A stretch of DNA of 10,850 bases from Thermoplasmata archaeon (GCA_030039915.1 JASHUP010000040.1:1-10850); one strand, 5' to 3'. Positions 1 through 6,505 are shown, counted from the stretch's first letter. Notes: a model not told the origin generated them from the sequence alone. Translations and numbers: made by a program.

Positions 1-328
1 TCCCCCAGCGACGCTCGAAGATGAGCCACGCGGAGTTTCCCCGGATCCTCGTGATCGGATTGAGGAGGCCCATGTACAGGCTGATACCTACGAGCGCGAG
101 GCCCAGGGCCACGAGGAAGAACGCGATGAGGTAGTCGGGCGAGAAGCCCCGTGCGGACTGGACCCCCACTTCGTACGCCCCAACGCCGGCGAAGACGACG
201 CCGAGGCCGATCCCGATCCCGGCGACCCGAAGCCGTTGACGGAAGAACAGATGGGCCTCCTTTCGGAGGTCGAGGGTGAATCCTTTCAGCAGGGCAGCAG
301 CGACCGCCCCGGCGTCCGTCGTCGACAT
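1..328 (-). CDS. Two-helix membrane protein of unknown function (3' end outside the window)
   Basis: The frame is open on the minus strand from an ATG at 328 to the left edge, giving 109 residues; the C-terminus is missing. Residues 1-34 form an amphipathic, basic N-terminal segment (KGFTLDLRKEAHLFFRQR). Two hydrophobic segments follow, at about 35-56 and 64-89, separated by a short polar loop (QSARGFSPDY). After the second comes a basic stretch (NPITRIRGN), which suggests that both termini are cytoplasmic. ATG 328 is chosen because it is the first start after an in-frame stop, and a TATA-like box lies about 26 nt upstream, as expected for a leaderless archaeal mRNA. I do not recognise the family. 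The gene is divergent from the YbaK-HAD gene with 191 nt between the two starts. It is clearly coding by composition, but its function is unknown. Confidence 0.75.
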   Translation of the reverse strand, partial: MSTTDAGAVAAALLKGFTLDLRKEAHLFFRQRLRVAGIGIGLGVVFAGVGAYEVGVQSARGFSPDYLIAFFLVALGLALVGISLYMGLLNPITRIRGNSAWLIFERRWG

Positions 329-350
329 CCGTTTGGCGAGTTCCTCCTTC

Positions 351-358
351 GATATGAG
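351..358 (-). promoter_or_regulatory. Putative TATA box for the membrane protein gene
   Basis: On the minus strand this reads CTCATATC in an otherwise GC-rich region. Its centre is about 26 nt upstream of the ATG at 328, which fits an archaeal TATA box with transcription starting at or next to the start codon. The flanking 12-mer CATCGTCTCATA recurs in the hemA promoter region. Confidence 0.45.
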
Positions 359-488
359 ACGATGCCCTGCCGGCCGTCAGCGCGCGGAGCCGCCGCTCGT
401 GAGGTCACTAATTCCGGGCCCCACGGCCGGAGAAATCCATCGAATCTCTCGGAGGGCGGCCTCGCGTGGACGGGGCCGTCGCCCGCGA

Positions 489-496
489 CCTTAAGA
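489..496 (+). promoter_or_regulatory. Putative TATA box for the YbaK-HAD gene
   Basis: The sequence CCTTAAGA is an AT-rich island in GC-rich DNA, centred about 27-28 nt before the GTG at 520. That spacing supports leaderless transcription from GTG 520. The upstream in-frame GTG at 466 would lie 5' of this box. Confidence 0.4.
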
Positions 497-519
497 CCGG
501 AGCCCTTACTGACCCCGAA

Positions 520-1728
520 GTGCCCGAGGAGTCGTCGCTGCGTCACCGGTCCTCTCGCCGGTTCGATGCGGTTCTTGCGTCGCACGGACTCACCGGAAGA
601 GTGGTCGAACTGCCGGAATCGACGCGGACCGCCGCCGAGGCCGCGCGGGGCGTCGGCTGCGAGCTACGGCAGATCGTGAAGTCGCTCGTCTTCCGGGGAG
701 CGGTCTCGGGAACGCCGGTGCTCATCCTCGCCTCCGGTGCGAACCGCGTCGACGAGTCGTGGATGGCCCGCTTCGTCGGGGAGGGCCTCGCTCGGGCGGA
801 CCCCGAGTTCGTTCGCTCCACCGCGGGCTATGCGATCGGAGGGGTCCCTCCGGCCGGGCACTCCTCGGCCATTCCGGCGTACATCGACTACGACCTTCTC
901 GAGCTTCCGGAGGTGTGGGCCGCCGCGGGACACCCCCACGCCGTCTGTCGCCTCACTTCGCGCGAACTGCTGGATCTCACGCACGGCCACCCCGTACCCG
1001 TGACCCCCCTGACGCCCGAACACCCCGATCCGGCCCCGTGGGTGACGTTCGACTGCTACGGCACCCTGGTCGATTGGCGGACGGGGCTGCTCCAACAAAT
1101 CGATCGCGCGACCTCTCCGAATTCGCGGATCGAACGGGAGAGGTTGTTCCACGCTTACCTGGGGGAGGAGATGCGTCTCGAGAGCGGCGCGTACCGGTCG
1201 TACCGAGAGGTGATGACCGAGGCGATGCTCGAGGTCGCTCGCTCGGAAGGGTTCGAGCTATCCCGTTCGCAAGCGGCCGAAGCTCCGGAGTCGATTCCGG
1301 ACTGGCCGGTGTTCGACGACGCGCCTCAAGCGCTCGATGCACTCCGCCACCACGGGTACCGGATCGGCATTCTTTCGAATATCGACAACGACCTCCTTCA
1401 GCGAACGCTCGAAAAGCTCGGAGCGCGGGTCGACCTGGTCGTGACCGCCCAAGAGGTGAGCTCGTACAAACCGGCATGGAGGCACTGGATCCGCTTCCTC
1501 AAGCGCTCGGGAGCGCTCCCCGGGCAGGTCTGGCACGTCTCGGGAAGTTACGAGTACGACCTCGAGCCGGCCGGAGCTCTCGGATTCCGCACAGTCTACG
1601 TCGACCGGTATGGGGCGCCACCGAAGGGCACGAAGCTGGGGGCTTCCCTGCACGGTCTCACCGGCCTCGTGGACTGCCTCACCTCGGACACCACGACCCC
1701 TTCCGTCTCCTCGCGTCCCCACGGGTAG
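520..1728 (+). CDS. Fusion of YbaK/ProX-type aminoacyl-tRNA deacylase domain and HAD-superfamily hydrolase
   Basis: A single 402-aa frame carries two enzyme domains. Residues about 15-160 match the YbaK/ProX/EbsC editing fold, which hydrolyses mischarged aminoacyl-tRNA. It has the conserved lysine (QIVKSLVFR, K54), an ASGANRVD stretch, the GYAIGGVPPAGH signature (103-114) and the late HPHAVCRLTSREL segment. Residues about 174-385 are a haloacid-dehalogenase-like hydrolase. Its nucleophile is D178 in FDCYGTLVDW (the DxYGT form of motif I), with S286 in GILSNID as motif II, K317 in SYKPAW as motif III and D347 in SYEYDLEPAG as motif IV, so all HAD catalytic positions are present. GTG 520 is preferred because a TATA-like box lies about 27 nt upstream and the homologous region starts soon after; GTG 466 would add 18 residues. 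The substrate of either half is not predictable. A deacylase and a HAD hydrolase in one chain is an unusual architecture. Confidence 0.85.
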   Translation: MPEESSLRHRSSRRFDAVLASHGLTGRVVELPESTRTAAEAARGVGCELRQIVKSLVFRGAVSGTPVLILASGANRVDESWMARFVGEGLARADPEFVRSTAGYAIGGVPPAGHSSAIPAYIDYDLLELPEVWAAAGHPHAVCRLTSRELLDLTHGHPVPVTPLTPEHPDPAPWVTFDCYGTLVDWRTGLLQQIDRATSPNSRIERERLFHAYLGEEMRLESGAYRSYREVMTEAMLEVARSEGFELSRSQAAEAPESIPDWPVFDDAPQALDALRHHGYRIGILSNIDNDLLQRTLEKLGARVDLVVTAQEVSSYKPAWRHWIRFLKRSGALPGQVWHVSGSYEYDLEPAGALGFRTVYVDRYGAPPKGTKLGASLHGLTGLVDCLTSDTTTPSVSSRPHG

Positions 1729-1830
1729 GGACCGCCCAACGCGACGGATTCGGTCACTGGTCCCCGGGGTCCCACGACTCCCCCACCGAGAGTACCTTCA
1801 TCTGGGGGAGGTTGTTGACCCGCCCAAAGT

Positions 1831-1872
1831 GAGTCGTCCGGACGACCTGTGTACGGTCGTAGGAGACGACTC
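1831..1872 (+). repeat. Nested inverted repeats upstream of the M28 peptidase gene
   Basis: A perfect 14-bp palindrome, GTCGTCCGGACGAC, lies at 1833-1846. In addition, GAGTCGTC (1831-1838) is complementary to GACGACTC (1865-1872). The left arm can therefore pair with either of two right arms. The element sits 19-60 nt before the peptidase ATG and could be a dyad operator or alternative hairpins in a leader. Function is inferred from position only. Confidence 0.35.
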
Positions 1873-1890
1873 GTCGGTGGGAATGATCCG

Positions 1891-3426
1891 ATGAACGGTT
1901 CCGATTGGGAAGCGCTCGGGCAACGCTGGTGGTCGCATGTTCGCTATCTCGCGGACGCTCGGCTCGAAGGCCGGGAGACGGGAAGTGCGGGGTACGAGAA
2001 GGCCGCCGAGTACGTCACGGAGCAATTCCGTGGCGCCGGACTTCTGCCCTCCGGCGTCGCCGGATACCGGCAATCGATGGGTTTCCGCGTCACGCAGGTC
2101 GAGCAGCCCCGCTCGTCCATCGAACTGGTTCGCAACGGTGACGTTCGACCCATCGTACTCGGCGAGGACGCGGCCATCGTGGTCACTTCGAGCACCGTGC
2201 CGGCGGCGGAGGGCGACGCGGTGTTCGTCGGATACGGCCTCCGCATCCCCGAGTGGAAGTACGACGATTTTGCGGGCCTGGACCTGAAGGGAAAGATCGT
2301 GGTCTACGTCCGGGGCGGACCCACGAGCCTGCCCGGACCCGTGAGGGCCCATTATCAATCGGTCGAGGAGCGTTCCGAGACGCTCCGGGCGCTCGGCGCG
2401 ACGGGCTGGATCGCGATCCCGAATCCCACGGTACCCGAATTGCCGTGGTCGCGGATCGCCTCGGGTCTTCTCATGGCGAGGATGGAGCTCGACGACCCCG
2501 GTCTCGAGGTCACTCCGCCGCCGTCCGTGACGGTCGTTTACAACCCCGAGCGGGCCGAGACGCTCTTTGCCGGCAGTGGGCACACGTTCTCCGAACTGGT
2601 GGACGGTCTCGGGAAGAGCGAGCCGCTCCCACGCTTTCCCCTCGGCCTCCGGGTCCGATTCCGAGCCTCCTTCACCCGCAAAACCGCGCGGTGCCACAAC
2701 ATCGCCGGAACACTGCCGGGGACCGACCCGGTGCTCGGAAAAGAGTACGTCATCGTCAGCGCCCACCTCGACCACCTCGGACTCGGGCAACCCGTCAACG
2801 GCGACCGGGTCTACCACGGGGCGATGGACAACGCCTCGGGAGCCGCGTCGCTGGTCGAGATCGCGCGCGGGATGCACGAATCGGGCGCCCGACCGAAGCG
2901 CTCGGTCCTGTTCCTCGCCGTCACGGGCGAAGAGAAGGGGCTCCTCGGTTCCCAGTATTTCGCGACCCACCCCACGGTCCCCGGTCCGATCATCGCGAAC
3001 ATCAACCTCGACCAGTTCCTCCCGCTCTTCCCGCTGAAGTACCTCGAGGTCCAGGGCTTGGAGGAATCGTCGCTCGGCAAGGACATCCGGGAGGTCAGCG
3101 GGCAGTGGGGCGTCGAGGCCCAGCCCGAGTACGAACCGGACCGGGTGCTCTTCATTCGCAGCGATCAGTACAGTTTCATCAAGGTCGGGGTTCCCGCGCT
3201 CGCGTGCTCGTTCGGCTACGCTCGCGGGTCCCCCGAAGAGAAGCGCACGAAGGAGTGGTACAGCGAGTGCTACCACGGTCCGGCCGACAACGCGGACCAA
3301 CCGGTCGACCGCTCGGCGGCCGCGCAGTTCAACCGCCTCATCGGAACCCTGGTACTGCAGGTGGCGAACACCGACCACCGGCCCTCGTGGAATCCGGACA
3401 GCTTCTTCAAGCGGTTTGCCCGGTGA
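1891..3426 (+). CDS. M28-family zinc metallopeptidase with PA-like insert
   Basis: This 511-aa protein has the full co-catalytic zinc site of family M28 aminopeptidases: H292 and D294 (SAHLDHLG), the bridging aspartate D313 (GAMDNASG), catalytic E347 with E348 (TGEEKGLLGS), D374 (NINLDQF) and the final H462 (YHGPADNAD). D425 (SDQYSF) matches the usual SDH/SDQ position. The N-terminus (WWSHVRYLADARLEGRETGS) is the typical start of the family, and residues about 70-230 fit a protease-associated domain ahead of the catalytic core. Many relatives are secreted, but no signal peptide or membrane helix precedes the fold here, so a cytoplasmic role in peptide turnover is more likely. ATG 1891 is chosen because homology begins just after it and GGTGGG lies about 10 nt upstream. 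An in-frame GTG at 1849 would add 14 basic residues. Substrate specificity is unknown. Confidence 0.88.
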   Translation: MNGSDWEALGQRWWSHVRYLADARLEGRETGSAGYEKAAEYVTEQFRGAGLLPSGVAGYRQSMGFRVTQVEQPRSSIELVRNGDVRPIVLGEDAAIVVTSSTVPAAEGDAVFVGYGLRIPEWKYDDFAGLDLKGKIVVYVRGGPTSLPGPVRAHYQSVEERSETLRALGATGWIAIPNPTVPELPWSRIASGLLMARMELDDPGLEVTPPPSVTVVYNPERAETLFAGSGHTFSELVDGLGKSEPLPRFPLGLRVRFRASFTRKTARCHNIAGTLPGTDPVLGKEYVIVSAHLDHLGLGQPVNGDRVYHGAMDNASGAASLVEIARGMHESGARPKRSVLFLAVTGEEKGLLGSQYFATHPTVPGPIIANINLDQFLPLFPLKYLEVQGLEESSLGKDIREVSGQWGVEAQPEYEPDRVLFIRSDQYSFIKVGVPALACSFGYARGSPEEKRTKEWYSECYHGPADNADQPVDRSAAAQFNRLIGTLVLQVANTDHRPSWNPDSFFKRFAR

Positions 3427-3546
3427 GGACGAAACGACTCGTGTTCGGCCCGACGCTCGAACCGACCCGACCGCTCCGCGCCCCCGCCGAGGATGAAATA
3501 CCAGCGTCCGGTAAGTCCTGGTAGGACCATAGGGGCGGGTTCACTC

Positions 3547-4287
3547 GTGAAAATCTCCTTCCTCGGCACCGGAGCCGGGAATTTCCGCGGGAACCGTCGC
3601 CACATGTCGAGCGCGCTCGTCGACGGGCTGCTCCTCGACTGCGGTGCGGGGGCGACCGGGCGCCTCCACGAGCTCGCCCTGTTCGACCGGGTCGACGCCG
3701 TGCTCGTCTCGCATCTTCACAGTGACCACATCGCCGGGCTCTTCGACCTCCTCATGCACACGGTGATCGTCGATCGGAAACGCCCGCTGACCATCGTCTC
3801 GCCGCCGGGCCTTTCCCCGATCCTTCGCGCCATGAATGCGGCCGGCGCCCTCGTCCGAGACCCCGCCGAGCTCTACGACCTCCGGCTGGTCGAAGGCCCC
3901 CGTCCGGAGGTGACGGTCGGTCGCTGGAAGGTACGCTCATTCCCCCTCCGCCACACGGTCTACAATCTCGGGTATCTGCTCGACTCCGGGGACGCCACGG
4001 TCTACTATACCGGCGACACGGGGCAGCCGTCGGTGCCCGAGGGCCTTCGCGCGGACATCGTCGTCCACGAGTCGACGTACGCGGATCGGCACGCGGACCT
4101 CGCGGAGCAGTTCCGGCACTCCACCGCGTCGCAGGCCGCACGGGCGGCCACGGCGATGGGCGCGCGACGGTTGTTCGTGACCCACCTCGGCAGCCGGGAA
4201 GGCACCGACGAGGAAGTCGCCCACGAGGTTCGGGCCGGATTCCACGACTCGACCGTCGCGGAAGACAACGGTCAGTACGACGTCTGA
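3547..4287 (+). CDS. Metallo-beta-lactamase-fold hydrolase, RNase Z-like
   Basis: This 246-aa protein begins with the ribonuclease Z-type start KISFLGTGAG followed by RGNRRHMSS and LLLDCGAG. It carries the metal-binding HLHSDH motif (H56, H58, D60, H61), H136 (PLRHTVYNLGY), D157 (YYTGDTG) and H213 (FVTHLGSRE), which is a complete set of two-zinc ligands. The fold is therefore secure. Assignment as tRNA 3'-processing RNase Z is only possible, because the chain is short and I see no clear tRNA-binding exosite; an RNase Z-related phosphodiesterase or another MBL hydrolase is the alternative. GTG 3547 matches the family start and has a G-rich stretch (3531-3539) 7 nt upstream. An in-frame ATG at 3493 would add 18 residues with no family resemblance. 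The gene ends 26 nt from the convergent zinc-ribbon gene. Confidence 0.82.
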   Translation: MKISFLGTGAGNFRGNRRHMSSALVDGLLLDCGAGATGRLHELALFDRVDAVLVSHLHSDHIAGLFDLLMHTVIVDRKRPLTIVSPPGLSPILRAMNAAGALVRDPAELYDLRLVEGPRPEVTVGRWKVRSFPLRHTVYNLGYLLDSGDATVYYTGDTGQPSVPEGLRADIVVHESTYADRHADLAEQFRHSTASQAARAATAMGARRLFVTHLGSREGTDEEVAHEVRAGFHDSTVAEDNGQYDV

Positions 4288-4313
4288 ACGGGAACGGGTG
4301 CCGGACGATCCCC

Positions 4314-4544
4314 TTACTCCTTCTTCTCCTCGTCCGAGCCCTTGAATCCCTTCTTCGCGCCCGCCCCGAATCCCTTGACGCCGCCCACGAGACCGCGACC
4401 GAGCTTTCCGGCCACGACTCCGGTCTCCTTCGCGACGTGGGCGGTCTCGCCGGCGGCCCGCTGGCCGAGTCCGACCTCACGACCGCACGCGGTGCACGCC
4501 TTGGCCCCTTCCGCGAGATCCGCTCCGCACCCTTCGCACTTCAT
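4314..4544 (-). CDS. Small zinc-ribbon protein with Gly/Lys-rich tail
   Basis: This 76-aa protein has an N-terminal treble-clef/zinc-ribbon motif with two CxxC knuckles: C3/C6 (CEGCGADL) and C17/C20 (CTACGREVG). The rest is low-complexity and rich in Gly, Ala and Lys, with repeated short GVKGFGAGAKKGFKG-type units and an acidic-basic end (SDEEKKE). The tail could be disordered or a weak amphipathic membrane-associated segment. Similar zinc-ribbon-plus-tail proteins are common in archaea without known function. The start ATG at 4544 follows GAGGG by 4 nt. A TATA-like CTATGT sits about 33 nt upstream (4575-4582, minus), so the gene may have its own promoter, although it also lies downstream of the GDT1-like gene. 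The frame is convincing; the role is unknown. Confidence 0.72.
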   Translation of the reverse strand: MKCEGCGADLAEGAKACTACGREVGLGQRAAGETAHVAKETGVVAGKLGRGLVGGVKGFGAGAKKGFKGSDEEKKE

Positions 4545-4680
4545 CGGTCCCTCGAGCGAAGGTACCTCCGGCCCGACATAGCCCTTCAGGTCCCGGGCGG
4601 GACCCGGCCGATCGGTCGAGCTTTTCCTACGCTGGAGCGACGCGCGCGGGGCTGGCCCATCGAAGAGTGCGAGACGCGGA

Positions 4681-5334
4681 TTATCCGGGGAATGGGAGCA
4701 GCGCGGGGATGACGCTGACGAGGATGGTGAGGGCCCCCACCAGGATCAGCAGGCTCCCGAGCGCCAGCCGAAGGTGCTCTTCCGGAACGTGCTCGTTGAG
4801 GTATCGCGCTCCGCGGCAGGAGAGGGCGGTGATCGAGATGAGCGCGGCGGTGGCCGCGACGAACACCAGCACCACGTTGCCGGTCGAGGCGACGAATAGG
4901 ATGGAGAGGATCTGGGTGTTATCCCCCATTTCGAGCAGGAAGGTGAGTCCGAGGGCCACCGATCGCACCTGGCCGGGCGTGCGGGCAATCGCCGCAGTGC
5001 CCTCGCCGGGCTCGTGGACCGGAGCCGGCCCCCGCAGGATCTCCCGGACGCCGAACGCGACCAGGGCGAGTCCGCCGACGACTTTCACCCAAAACAGGTA
5101 GGGACCGAGCACGGTCTCCGCGCCGTACCCGATCGTGACCGACACGACCGTGGCCGCGGCGAGGCCGACGGACGCGCCGACGAAGACGTCCCGGTGCGCA
5201 TGACGGGTCGCGAGGGTGATGACTCCAAAGTTGGATTTGCCGGGGAGCTGGAGGACCGCGACGACCACGAAGATGAGGACGCCCTCGAGCAGCAGGCCGG
5301 TGAGCAGGTCTCTCGCCCCGATCGGTGAGAACAC
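4681..5334 (-). CDS. GDT1/TMEM165 (UPF0016)-type cation transporter, divergent
   Basis: This 217-aa integral membrane protein has about six predicted helices in two similar halves separated by a polar loop (about residues 100-124). The second half carries the family's signature ExGDxTQ (E135, D138; LLEMGDNTQIL). The first half aligns by its LATRH continuation but has QLPGKS (29-34) where relatives have E-L-P/G-D-K-T, so both acidic residues are gone. Family members move Ca2+ or Mn2+ across membranes, usually in exchange for protons; with half of the acidic site missing, specificity here is open. The GTG at 5334 is the only start in the open stretch after the stop at 5424, but no Shine-Dalgarno precedes it, and upstream codons read plausibly as protein, so the true start is uncertain. 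A G-rich quadruplex motif lies 51-77 nt upstream on the coding strand. Confidence 0.8.
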   Translation of the reverse strand: MFSPIGARDLLTGLLLEGVLIFVVVAVLQLPGKSNFGVITLATRHAHRDVFVGASVGLAAATVVSVTIGYGAETVLGPYLFWVKVVGGLALVAFGVREILRGPAPVHEPGEGTAAIARTPGQVRSVALGLTFLLEMGDNTQILSILFVASTGNVVLVFVAATAALISITALSCRGARYLNEHVPEEHLRLALGSLLILVGALTILVSVIPALLPFPG

Positions 5335-5384
5335 CGTGCGGAAGATGGCTTCGCCGGGGCCGGGCGTGACGCCGTCAACGAGCG

Positions 5385-5411
5385 CCCCACCCCCCCTTCC
5401 CGATCCCGCCC
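5385..5411 (-). other. G-quadruplex motif in the leader of the GDT1-like gene
   Basis: On the minus (coding) strand five G-tracts of 3, 3, 3, 7 and 4 bases are separated by loops of C, ATC, AA and T. This satisfies the standard G3+N1-7 quadruplex pattern with one tract to spare. It lies between the 74-aa gene (stop at 5469) and the GTG at 5334, so it would be present in a polycistronic transcript. It could affect translation or internal termination. The motif is seen directly; folding and function are inferred. Confidence 0.5.
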
Positions 5412-5468
5412 TGCGGGAACGTCAGTTTCGCTGGGCGGACGAATCGCTGGACCTCGGACCCCGGGGGA

Positions 5469-5693
5469 TCACCGCGGGCCCGATCCGGTGCTGCGATCGT
5501 TCTTCGAGGAAAAGGAGGGCCCCGTATCGACCTCGGAACTCGGCCGTTCGAGTGTTCCGGCGAGCGCCTCGAGCGTGGCCAGCCACCGGCTGGCGTAGTG
5601 AGGGCACTCCCACGCGTTCTGGTGAAACGGACCGTCCGAGATCCCTTGGGCCGATCGGGGCTCGTCGCCGCATCCCCAGGGGCAGTCGAACAC
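5469..5693 (-). CDS. 74-aa Cys/His-rich protein, probably zinc-binding
   Basis: The gene starts with GTG at 5693, 12 nt after the stop of the KaiC-like gene, and the gap contains GGAGGGGG with 7 nt between GGAGG and the start. This is the best Shine-Dalgarno in the window and strongly supports translation. The N-terminal half holds potential metal ligands C4 and C8 (CPWGCG), H24 (PFHQNAW), C30 and H32 (ECPHYA), arranged CxxxC-x15-H-x5-CxH. A leucine-rich helix follows (RWLATLEALAGTLE), and then a Ser-rich, probably disordered tail. Third codon positions are GC-rich as in neighbouring genes. I do not recognise the family. Tight coupling to the upstream KaiC-like gene suggests the two work together. 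Confidence 0.65.
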   Translation of the reverse strand: MFDCPWGCGDEPRSAQGISDGPFHQNAWECPHYASRWLATLEALAGTLERPSSEVDTGPSFSSKNDRSTGSGPR

Positions 5694-5705
5694 CGCGCCC
5701 CCTCC
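5694..5705 (-). promoter_or_regulatory. Strong Shine-Dalgarno of the 74-aa gene
   Basis: The whole 12-nt gap between the KaiC-like stop codon and the GTG at 5693 reads GGAGGGGGCGCG on the minus strand. GGAGG is the classical anti-16S pairing core. It fixes GTG 5693 as the start and implies co-transcription with the upstream gene. Confidence 0.65.
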
Positions 5706-6482
5706 TCACGCAGGTCTCGGGACGAACGCGACGTGCGGCGGACCGGCGTGGGGGTCGGTCGTGACGACATAACTCGAGAACGCGGGCCGAATTCCCCGGA
5801 TGATGAGCCCCACGTCGTCCCGATGAAGAGCGAACTCCGTCTCGGCCATACGTCGGACCCCCGGCGCGCATCCTAGGTCCGGGCCCAGGATGCCGACCAC
5901 GAGGTTGCCGCTCTGTCGGGCCCGCTTGACCCCGTAGAAGAACGTCTTCGTGGCCTTCTCGCTCCCGAGGAGCGTATCGAACACCTCGAACGCGGTGGAT
6001 TCGATGAACGTCTTTCCGCGGTTCCCCTGCACCGCCTTCTCGGCCTTCACCGCCTGCGCGACCGCGCGGGCCTTCCGTCGGGGGTCCGGCTTCTGGTCCG
6101 GGCTCGTCTTCATGGTCACGACGTACGGAGCGCCTTCGTCCTCGCCGAAATAGTCGCAGATGCGAACCCGGCTGTCGAACCGGCGCCGCGTCACGTACTT
6201 CGTCAGGCGCGCCCGGAAGGAATGCGGCACATCGCGGGCCGGAAGGATCGAGATGATCCCGCGCGACTGGTACAGGAAGTTGAGATACGTCGGGAAGAGC
6301 ACGAGGTCCAGGTCCTCGAGACCGACCGTCTCGTCCATGCTCCACAGCGCCATGCTCCCGCGCTGAAAGCCGCCACCGAGCAGCCGGTCGAAGTCGGGGA
6401 TTCCGCTCGAGTACCGACCTTCGGGGTCCGCGATCGGCGTCCATTCGTCGGTCTCTGGGGCATCCTTCCCGGGCGCGCGCAT
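5706..6482 (-). CDS. RecA/KaiC-superfamily protein without a Walker A motif
   Basis: This 258-aa protein begins like archaeal KaiC/Rad55/GvpD-type proteins: SSGIPDFDRLLGGGFQRGSM (25-44) matches the GIpxLDxllGGGxxxGs lead-in to the P-loop. Where GxxGxGK(T/S) should follow there is LWSMDETVGLED (46-57), with no glycine-rich loop and no Lys-Thr/Ser pair. The region resembling Walker B carries FIESTAFEVF instead of a hydrophobic-Asp-Ser stretch. The chain then continues with a normal KaiC-like strand order (FFYGVKRARQSGNLVVGIL, then VGLIIRGIRP). It is therefore probably not an ordinary ATPase, and may be a scaffold, sensor or regulatory relative. The start ATG at 6482 is supported by a TATA-like box about 27 nt upstream. 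The gene is followed at 12 nt by the 74-aa protein and preceded at 54 nt by the 51-aa ORF. The target is unknown. Confidence 0.75.
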   Translation of the reverse strand: MRAPGKDAPETDEWTPIADPEGRYSSGIPDFDRLLGGGFQRGSMALWSMDETVGLEDLDLVLFPTYLNFLYQSRGIISILPARDVPHSFRARLTKYVTRRRFDSRVRICDYFGEDEGAPYVVTMKTSPDQKPDPRRKARAVAQAVKAEKAVQGNRGKTFIESTAFEVFDTLLGSEKATKTFFYGVKRARQSGNLVVGILGPDLGCAPGVRRMAETEFALHRDDVGLIIRGIRPAFSSYVVTTDPHAGPPHVAFVPRPA

Positions 6483-6505
6483 GACCGAAGGATGCGCCGA
6501 AGGGG

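Noticed and set aside
236..679. Plus-strand frame spanning the divergent intergenic region at the left end
   Set aside because: It is antisense to the membrane protein start, then overlaps the YbaK-HAD gene out of frame; the composition is non-coding.
759..1832. Plus-strand frame shifted within the YbaK-HAD gene
   Set aside because: The product is dominated by Arg, Pro, Ser and Gly, typical of the wrong frame; the overlapping frame carries all catalytic motifs.
1798..3378. Long open frame antisense to the M28 peptidase
   Set aside because: Its product is Arg/Asp/Val-rich with no recognisable motif and overlaps a gene with a complete catalytic site. Long antisense frames are expected in GC-rich coding DNA.
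2253..3524. Plus-strand frame shifted within the M28 gene
   Set aside because: Low-complexity Arg/Pro/Gly product inside a clear peptidase gene.
3515..3527. Small hairpin GTCCT-GGT-AGGAC before the MBL gene
   Set aside because: A 5-bp stem alone is too short to call a regulatory element.
4589..4604. Hairpin GGTCCC-GGGC-GGGACC upstream of the zinc-ribbon gene
   Set aside because: A 6-bp all-GC-type stem is common by chance at this base composition, and no T-tract or other context suggests a terminator or operator.
5422..6444. Long minus-strand frame overlapping the KaiC-like and 74-aa genes
   Set aside because: The translation is Arg/Pro/Gly-rich without domain structure, while the other minus-strand frames encode recognisable proteins with promoter and ribosome-binding support.
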